DNA of 64,000 nucleotides from Ectobius pallidus. Taxonomy: Eukaryota; Arthropoda; Insecta; Blattodea; Ectobiidae. Below the pieces are notes generated by a model. The model was not told where the DNA came from and searched no databases. It saw only the letters and a program-made list of their open reading frames with translations. Within the stretch, counting starts at the first letter, position 1. Each line of letters starts with the position of its first letter. The position numbers and the translations under genes were made by a program. The stretch lies in contig CAXKWD010000003.1 in assembly GCA_964059195.1 (NCBI GenBank), positions 22,736,606-22,800,605 of the forward strand, given 5' to 3'. Below, piece after piece: positions 58,041-64,000 of the stretch.

Positions 58041-58083
58041 GTTCGCTTCACATTGCCAGATGGCCACAAAAATCACTAATTAC

Positions 58084-58774
58084 TAGGGCAAGGCATTTAA
58101 TTACCATAAGATAGTGAACAAATGCAAATAAAAAATGCTTTTATGACCTAAAAATAGTGAACCCAAAATTAAAAAAAAAGATCAATACATTTACCATTAT
58201 TACTTATAATTAGTTTTTTGCTAAAACAATTTATGACAATGCGTTATATATGAATTTACATTTAAAAACACACTTATTTTGTTATTAAAGAATTAAGTAA
58301 ATTTATGCTACTTGGACACCCTTAGCGAAAAAAAAATCATTCTGAACTGGCATGCCCATCAAATTGCCCCTAGCAAATATATGCCATTTAAAAATAAATA
58401 AAAATAATTATTTATTGCTACAAGACAAACTGCTGTGGTGTTTACAGTAAACCTGAATTAAAATTAACTATGAACACTCGGCGGAGATTCTCAAATAAAA
58501 ACTATTGTCTGTTGTCTGAAAGTAACGATTTGTACATGGAAAAGCCCCTCTCTACCTCCACTGAAACATGACCTTAAATGCCGAAAAATTGCCAAAAAAT
58601 GACCTAATTATCTCTTAAAAATGAAGAAAAATGCAAAATAAAATAAAATAATGCAGAAACAAATTGCCCTTTTTCAATCAATTATTTCATGATATAGCCT
58701 ACATTTATAAGTATTCAAGCTATCTTTTAACCTTCATATAAAAAATATGCAAAATCATCAAATGCCTTGCCCTA
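58084..58774. mobile_element. hAT MITE (hAT-10), 691 bp
   Basis: Termini TAGGGCAAGGCATTTAAT / TAGGGCAAGGCATTTGAT. 8-bp flanks CTAATTAC / CTAAATAC (58076-58083, 58775-58782; 7 of 8). Confidence 0.87.
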
Positions 58775-58817
58775 CTAAATACTGTGCCTCATAGTACTGC
58801 ATAGCCTATGACATAAC

Positions 58818-59452
58818 TAGAGACAGGATTTTAAAGGGAATTCCTTTTTTTATAATTCATCACAAAACTTGATAAAATTGAACAGGACATTACTTAGTAA
58901 GTTTCAACTGCAAATGACCTGGTTTTAACTTCCATTTTTTTTCCTTTTTAGGCTCATCTCCCTTTTTTTAGGAACTTTCCCTTTCCAGTACCTTTTTTGC
59001 TAATTTATTTTGAAAACTTCCTAAATTACCCAGTATTTGGAAATATGAGAACATTAAAAATTGTTTTCACTGATTCACCATTGAAAAAATAATTCCTCCC
59101 AGCAGAATAGAGCGTTACAGAAAATCACAGGTTTGGGGAACATGGATTTCGTGTGCTATTTTCCTCTGTGAGAATTTCAACAAGATCAAAGAATTTCTTC
59201 AGTCATTAGATGATACAGAATCAGCAGCTGTAGAGCAAGCAAAGGCTTTACTTACAAACCCGAATTACGTTAGCTGGTTAAACTCTTTTCTAATGAAGTA
59301 AAGTAAAACATTAAACAAACGTGTATCTCTTTGTTGAATTTTTACACTCTCTTATACTTTTGTATCCCTTTTTTCCACCTTTTTTTGGCAATAATTTTCC
59401 CTTTTTTCGTCCCTTTTTGGGTGAAAATTTCCCCTTTAAAATCCGGTCTCTA
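58818..59452. mobile_element. hAT element (hAT-11), 635 bp, with transposase remnant
   Basis: Termini TAGAGACAGGATTTTAAAGG / TAGAGACCGGATTTTAAAGG. Flanks GACATAAC / GTAATAAG agree at only 5 of 8 positions. CCTTTTTT-type motifs fill both ends. Carries an open remnant at 59074-59301. Confidence 0.8.
59074..59301 (+). pseudogene. hAT transposase remnant (helical segment)
   Basis: Open 75-codon frame without ATG, between stops at 59071 and 59299. It includes ERYRKSQVWGTWISCAIFLC and ENFNKIKEFLQSLDDTESAA. The RYR...W..W pattern followed by a helical E.F.K...FL.SL segment resembles the middle-to-late part of some hAT transposases. It lies inside an element whose termini are hAT-like. Family placement is tentative. 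Confidence 0.5.
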
Positions 59453-59460
59453 GTAATAAG

Positions 59461-59586
59461 TCGTTCTTCCTATTTCAAATTATAAATGCCTATATAAGGA
59501 CCTAGAATTTAAAATTGAAAATCCTTCATAAGTTAATTTCCAATTGCAAAATACAAAACCCGGGCGACGCCGGGTCTTTTAAGCTA
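59461..59586 (+). mobile_element. Helitron-like 3' terminus
   Basis: ACCCGGGCGACGCCGGGT stem, then CTTTTAAG and CTAG^T at about 59583-59586. Beyond it, GTATAAACATAATATTTTCA resembles Rep-1, so the element seems to have landed in a Rep-1 relic. The left end is unknown; TATATAAGGACCTAGAA is shared with 29218-29236. Confidence 0.45.
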
Positions 59587-59990
59587 GTAGTGTATAAACA
59601 TAATATTTTCAGCTAATATCTCAATTATTATGTAATTTTTATTTCACTCCAATCCTCAGGTGACGATATGCTTGTATCAATAAACTGCTACTTGCCAGTT
59701 TTGGTCACGGCCAGTTGTGAATGAATTTGTAACCTGGACATACTTGTTGTCACAAAAGGTGGATTTGTTTCATAATCACAGTGCCCGCTCTATATAACAA
59801 ATTGCAGGAGTGGACAGTAATTCTGGAAGCGAATGAAGTATTCCAGTCAGACAGCAGTTGTTGTTATACATGCGAAGCGGCAACAGGTCTCATCCGAATT
59901 TCATATCACATGCACGCCCACCCAGCCTGTTCTCCAGCTTACCAAAAACTCTCATGCACTACTTGACATTCACCCTCTATCCTCAAATTC

Positions 59991-60372
59991 TAAAGAAATC
60001 CAGCTTCTTTCTCAAAGCTATTTTATCCGGAAGATCTGATGTCATCAGGAAGATAGTAAACTCTTAGCATCCGGATGCATAAAATTTGGAATTATGCAGT
60101 ATTTTTAACGTTTCTACACACAGAAAGCTATGCTATGGTATGCTATGATATGCTTAAAAAAAGAGGCTCCAATGTAGTATGTAGGATGGCTCTTATTGTG
60201 GTTGCCACTAAAGAAATCCAGCTTCTTTCTCAAAGCTATTCTATCAGGAAGATCTGATATCATCAGGAAGATAGTAAACTCTTAACATCCGGATGCATAA
60301 CATTTGGAATTATGCAGCATTTTTAACGTTTCTACAAACAGAAAGCTATGCTATGGTATGCTATGCTATGCT
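59991..60372 (+). repeat. 218-bp tandem duplication
   Basis: 59991-60158 and 60209-60372 are about 93% alike (TAAAGAAATCCAGCTTCTTT, AGGAAGATAGTAAACTCTTA, GCTATGCTATGGTATGCTAT). The frames read through them are not conserved between units. Confidence 0.88.
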
Positions 60373-60835
60373 AACAATTTTTGGTGATTTGCAGTTTTAC
60401 TTGTAATGGACTACTTTTAAATAATTTTCTCCTATTTGCTCGTTTAATCAGCTCCAAATAATCCTAATATTTTGTAACCTAGCGTGTCCCTATAAAATAT
60501 GAACAACTGCATTAATTTTAAAATTTAAGTACCTATTAATTTGGAATTAATAATAATTAATTAAATAAATTTCAAATGTAACACGACCCTGTAGTACATA
60601 CACTATAAAATTGTGCTCCTTTACCAAATTCATAATTGAAATATGCCGTTAAATTAGAAATATGGCCAAAATGACAGAGACCACAAATAAGACAAAAATA
60701 TGACTTCATATGCAAAATAAATATGCACGCTTGTTATAAAAAAATAACAAGCGTGCAATTCATGTTTAATTTGTGTTTGCGGCGAGAATGGTGATCAGGA
60801 TAAAAATATGACATGTCATAAACATCCGAACCCTA
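60372..60835. mobile_element. hAT-7 fragment, left end missing
   Basis: Matches 44390-44858 including the right terminus (CATAAACATCCGAACCCTA). It begins abruptly after the 218-bp tandem duplication (59991-60372). Confidence 0.85.
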
Positions 60836-61544
60836 GTAATAAGCGTATTATAACTTAATAGGGTCGAACAAAAAATATAAATGCAGCAAGTTAAGCCATT
60901 TCAAGCTATGACCAATCTATACATACAAAAAGTTATGCGCAAGAATTTGGTCAGAGAAAGAAACAGGACTAAACTTCTTAATGTTTGGAACTGTATGAAT
61001 TTCGACTTCATAGAAGTTGTGAATTCATTTGCAGGTGATATATTACCTTTCTGCTTTACAAGATAACAAAACTTGATTTATAACTCTTTTCCACGCAATG
61101 CTGGAGTGCATGGAATACCTGTCCTGTTTTTTGTTATCTCCTGGACATATTGCCAGTGGAAATTTGATGCAGGCATTTCATTCATAGGGATGAGGGGATG
61201 CAATTTGAAAAATAAAAAGTTTAGAGACTGGTATTGAACAGAGGTTTTCTTTAAAGGCAAAAGCGCTCGGCATGAAATTGTAGCAAGCACGTGCTCTGTG
61301 TGTTAAAAGTCTTCTCTCAGCTACAATTAGCACGTGTGTTGGTCTTTGTGTCCTTATCGGGTCCTCAAACTACACGGCCGATTTAGTACGTGATTTCATT
61401 GATCAAATGTTACCGAACCGATGAATGAATTCGTCGGTATTTGAGTGCACTGAAAGTAAATCATTAACAACTTGCACACAGAGTTCGAACTGAAGGCTTT
61501 ACATACAGATAGCAATCAAAGAGGCTTCTTTCTTATCCGTTCAA
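60836..61544. other. No feature recognised
   Basis: Two 60-70 codon frames (60881-61066 plus, 61078-61290 minus) without recognisable domains. Confidence 0.45.
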
Positions 61545-62005
61545 TTCCAGGCGATGTTATTTGATCTGATTTCATAATACTTCTCTAAAATTATTTTGAG
61601 GTAAAAGTTATGGTCAACTGTCGATCTGCCTGGTCTAAATCCAATTTGGTACGCTTCAATAAATTTTCTTTTAAGCCCATTTAATTATTCTATTGTAAAT
61701 CTCTAATGAAAACAAGTTTTATGTTACCCTGAGTAAAGCAATTTCCTCCAGAATTAGAACAATTAATTTTGTCCCCATAGTAGTCTATAGGGCACAAAAT
61801 AGTTTTAGCCCATTCGCGGGGCATGTCTTCTTTTTCTCATATTTCTGAGATCAATTCTAAGTGTGCTTTCTACAACTCCTTGTCCTCCATATTGAAATAT
61901 TTAAGCTGGAATATTGTCCAGTTCAGGTGATTTGTTATTTTTCAGGCTTCTTATAGTCACTTCAATATCTTCTCGCTTTGGAGGTTCAGATAGATACAAT
62001 CTATA
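61545..62005 (-). pseudogene. LINE reverse-transcriptase relic (RTE-like)
   Basis: The minus strand reads PPKREDIEVTIRSLKNNKSP near 61985, then the GVVESTLRI region, then further on QIGFRPGRSTVDHNFYLK near 61640. In RTE-type LINEs the 'E+...AI+.LKN.K+.G.D.I..E' segment leads into RT, and 'Q.GFRPGRSTVDQIF' is a hallmark RT block. Stops and frameshifts break it throughout. It could belong to the same LINE family as the C-terminal relics at 4.0 and 24.5 kb. Confidence 0.8.
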
Positions 62006-62480
62006 AAGTACTGAGATATTTGATCTTTTTTCTTACTCATTGAATTCCAGGCGATGTGACTTCATCTTATTGTAGACATATTTATCAGAACGAAAGTTCA
62101 AATTTTCACTAACGTATATTTATATAAATTATGAAAAGGATGTCATAAATATATCTCTTCTTATAAAGATAAATAAGTTATCACCTAGAAAATATTGAGG
62201 TATTTGGGGTTTTCAGTTCAACATTTTCCGTAAAGATCTATAAAATGTTAGGCATCCCGAGTGAAACAATAAAGAAAGCTGGTCCAACAGTTCTAAAAGG
62301 ATCAATATTGATTTTGAAATATCGATTTCATTAATGCATGCATTAATGTAACTGCCAGCTTTTGTCTTTCCCCTAGTAGTCTACAATATCGTAATATTTT
62401 TTATATTTAGTTTTTAAGATAATTATAGGTTAATATTATAAATTTATGTACATATTGTGTAAATATAAGCATGGAACTGC

Positions 62481-62574
62481 CCCCGAGCGCGATCTTCTGC
62501 TCTTACGGGGTTTAATGACCTTACATATTGTCTATAATTTATGTAATTTTAAAATAAATAAATAAAATAAAAAG
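62481..62574 (+). repeat. Nested stem-loop and (AAAT)n tail, probable LINE 3' end, copy 3
   Basis: Outer stem CCCCG (62481) / CGGGG (62506); the inner stem is weaker here. It is followed by TTATGTAATTTTAAAATAAA and an AAAT run. Confidence 0.6.
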
Positions 62575-62905
62575 TGCTACACAGGAAATTAAAAAAATTA
62601 GGTAGGTATATTTATATCTCAACGCAACATTGTTTTATTTAAGTAAGTTAACAGAGACAATTTTTGTAGGCCTATGTGATTATTCAGATAGAGTATGCAT
62701 TTTAACTGTCTGTATTACAATGGTATTGGTATTGTACCCTTTTTAAACTGTTTTGTATTGTTATTTTCTGTATCTTGACGTATAATTTACAACAATCACA
62801 GGGATGAAATAAAAACTAAATTAAACTAACTAAACTAATTATTTTAATCCTGATATAGGCGAAGAAGAGGTTACATGCTCTTATCTCTACCAGGCTAAAT
62901 GAATT

Positions 62906-62918
62906 TATTATTATTATT

Positions 62919-62990
<72 letters not shown>

Positions 62991-62992
62991 TT
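62906..62992. repeat. (TTA)n microsatellite
   Basis: TTA run of about 85 bp, with one TTG. Confidence 0.95.
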
Positions 62993-63361
62993 GTTATGGC
63001 AATTTCTTTCGAAGCATCTCAATTTTCCTTACAAGATTTTCAATCCAAAATTTGTATCCTTCCTAGCAGCAACTGCTCATCTCTTATAAGACCTAAAAGT
63101 TAATGGGGCATAAAATTACGATAGTTTCTTGTTTTGGAAAAGGTCACCGCGAGCACCCCAGTGTGTGGGGGATACTTTGTCCTGAAGAGAATGACAGCGG
63201 CTTCACAGCGTGCAGCAACGTTAATTCCGCCGCTCTTCAAGAACTACCGCTGAGGAGGGACACAATCTTAATTATAAATGTCCAGGATGTGTCTTATATG
63301 TAACATGAAGCTCCTCCTGAAAGCCTGCCTGCTCGTCCCTAATATGGCCTATGGTTTAAGG

Positions 63362-64000
63362 CAGCGTTTCTCAACCTATGGTCCGCGGACCACTGCTGGT
63401 CCGCGAAGATAGTGCAGATGGTCCGCAGACATAATTAATTAAAAAATATCATAAAGCAATTGGGAAGTAAAGAAGTAAAAATTTTTCACATAAAATGGTC
63501 ACTAGATGTCAAAGTTTTTAAAATCTTCGAAAATACAGGTCCTAATGCTGCAAGTTTCCTTGCTTATGCAGTTACGAACCACAGTTTCAAACCCCTGATG
63601 CACTGACGTCTATGGTTCCCTCTTTCAATCAAAATCCTGAAAATCACACTTTGTCGGAATTTGTTATTAGAAGCGCCGTGCAACCTATCTTTGTGAGAAG
63701 GGATTTTCATCGCTCCTTTAACTAAAAATAAAATACAGAAACCGACTTAATGTAGGCCTACTGCTGATCTTCGACTAAATTTGGCTAATATTCAGCCAAA
63801 TATCCAGGAACTCTGCAAGAGACGACAAGCTCAACCGTCTCATTAAAAGTGAGTAATAACATAATTCCTAATTATATTATCAAATTGGTAATACATATTA
63901 AAGACAATTCAAAATATAATTTTACTGTCAATAGTTCACTTCCAATTCAATAACTGTGTTTTCGTCGAATTAAAAAAAATGTATTTAGATTTATTTCGTT
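63362..64000 (+). mobile_element. hAT-5-like element with transposase relic, running off the window
   Basis: Starts CAGCGTTTCTCAACCTATGG, then GGTCCGCGGACC and a region shared with 29600-29727. A transposase C-terminal relic lies at 63692-63846. The right end is not in the window or is unrecognisable. Confidence 0.7.
63692..63846 (+). pseudogene. hAT transposase C-terminal relic
   Basis: Three short frames read in succession CEKGFSSLL, then KIKYRNRLNV, then DLRLNLANIQPNIQELCKRR and QAQPSH. In the Charlie/SCAND3-like hAT family the C-terminus has E.GFS..., KT+.RNRL and a final ...Q.Q.SH, in this order. Stops and frame changes separate the pieces, so the gene is dead. Confidence 0.65.

Overview
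The window looks like a piece of a large, AT-rich, repeat-laden arthropod nuclear genome. An insect of the cockroach/termite lineage is my best guess. This is an inference from the mix of repeats, RTE-like LINE fragments of a kind I associate with cockroach assemblies, and the very frequent palindrome TAGGCCTA. I recognise no host protein-coding gene, no functional tRNA or rRNA gene and no CRISPR. Almost every recognisable feature is a transposable element, a tandem repeat or a broken piece of one.

The only long open frames belong to one LTR retrotransposon (46658-53867). It has two 1272-bp LTRs that I read as identical, a 4-bp target duplication TACG, and a primer-binding site complementary to the 3' end of tRNA-Lys. 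It has an intact gag (48510-50453) and an aspartic protease frame entered by a -1 shift at the heptamer TTTAAAC, three bases before the gag stop. The pol frame breaks off at the start of reverse transcriptase; the rest of RT, RNase H and integrase are absent. The element therefore looks like a recent, non-autonomous copy that keeps Gag and protease and was mobilised by enzymes supplied from elsewhere.

Left part (1-20 kb): tRNA-derived SINEs, a LINE C-terminal fragment (4.0 kb), a hairpin made of two head-to-head tRNA-like SINEs (7.3 kb), a hAT element with a transposase remnant (8.0 kb) and a Tc1/mariner-type mini-element with a helix-turn-helix remnant (9.7 kb). A three-level nest lies at 13.0-14.0 kb. 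A 42-bp minisatellite at 17.5-19.1 kb was hit twice by hAT elements.

Middle part (20-46 kb): SINE copies, a PIF/Harbinger element with a MADF-domain gene (21.4-23.3 kb), a LINE split by a SINE (24.2-24.9 kb), an ATCGATG-rich composite repeat (27-28 kb), further hAT elements (29.5, 33.7, 35.1, 44.2, 45.6 kb) and several trinucleotide microsatellites.

Right part (54-64 kb): a Helitron-like element interrupted by a hAT element (54.2-55.2 kb), a palindromic mariner foldback (56.0-56.7 kb), two more hAT elements (58.1-59.5 kb), an RTE-like reverse-transcriptase relic (61.5-62.0 kb) and a hAT transposase relic running towards the window end. Most element ends were placed by finding matching target-site duplications, so those coordinates are firm. 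Repeats defined only by similarity between copies inside the window have approximate ends.
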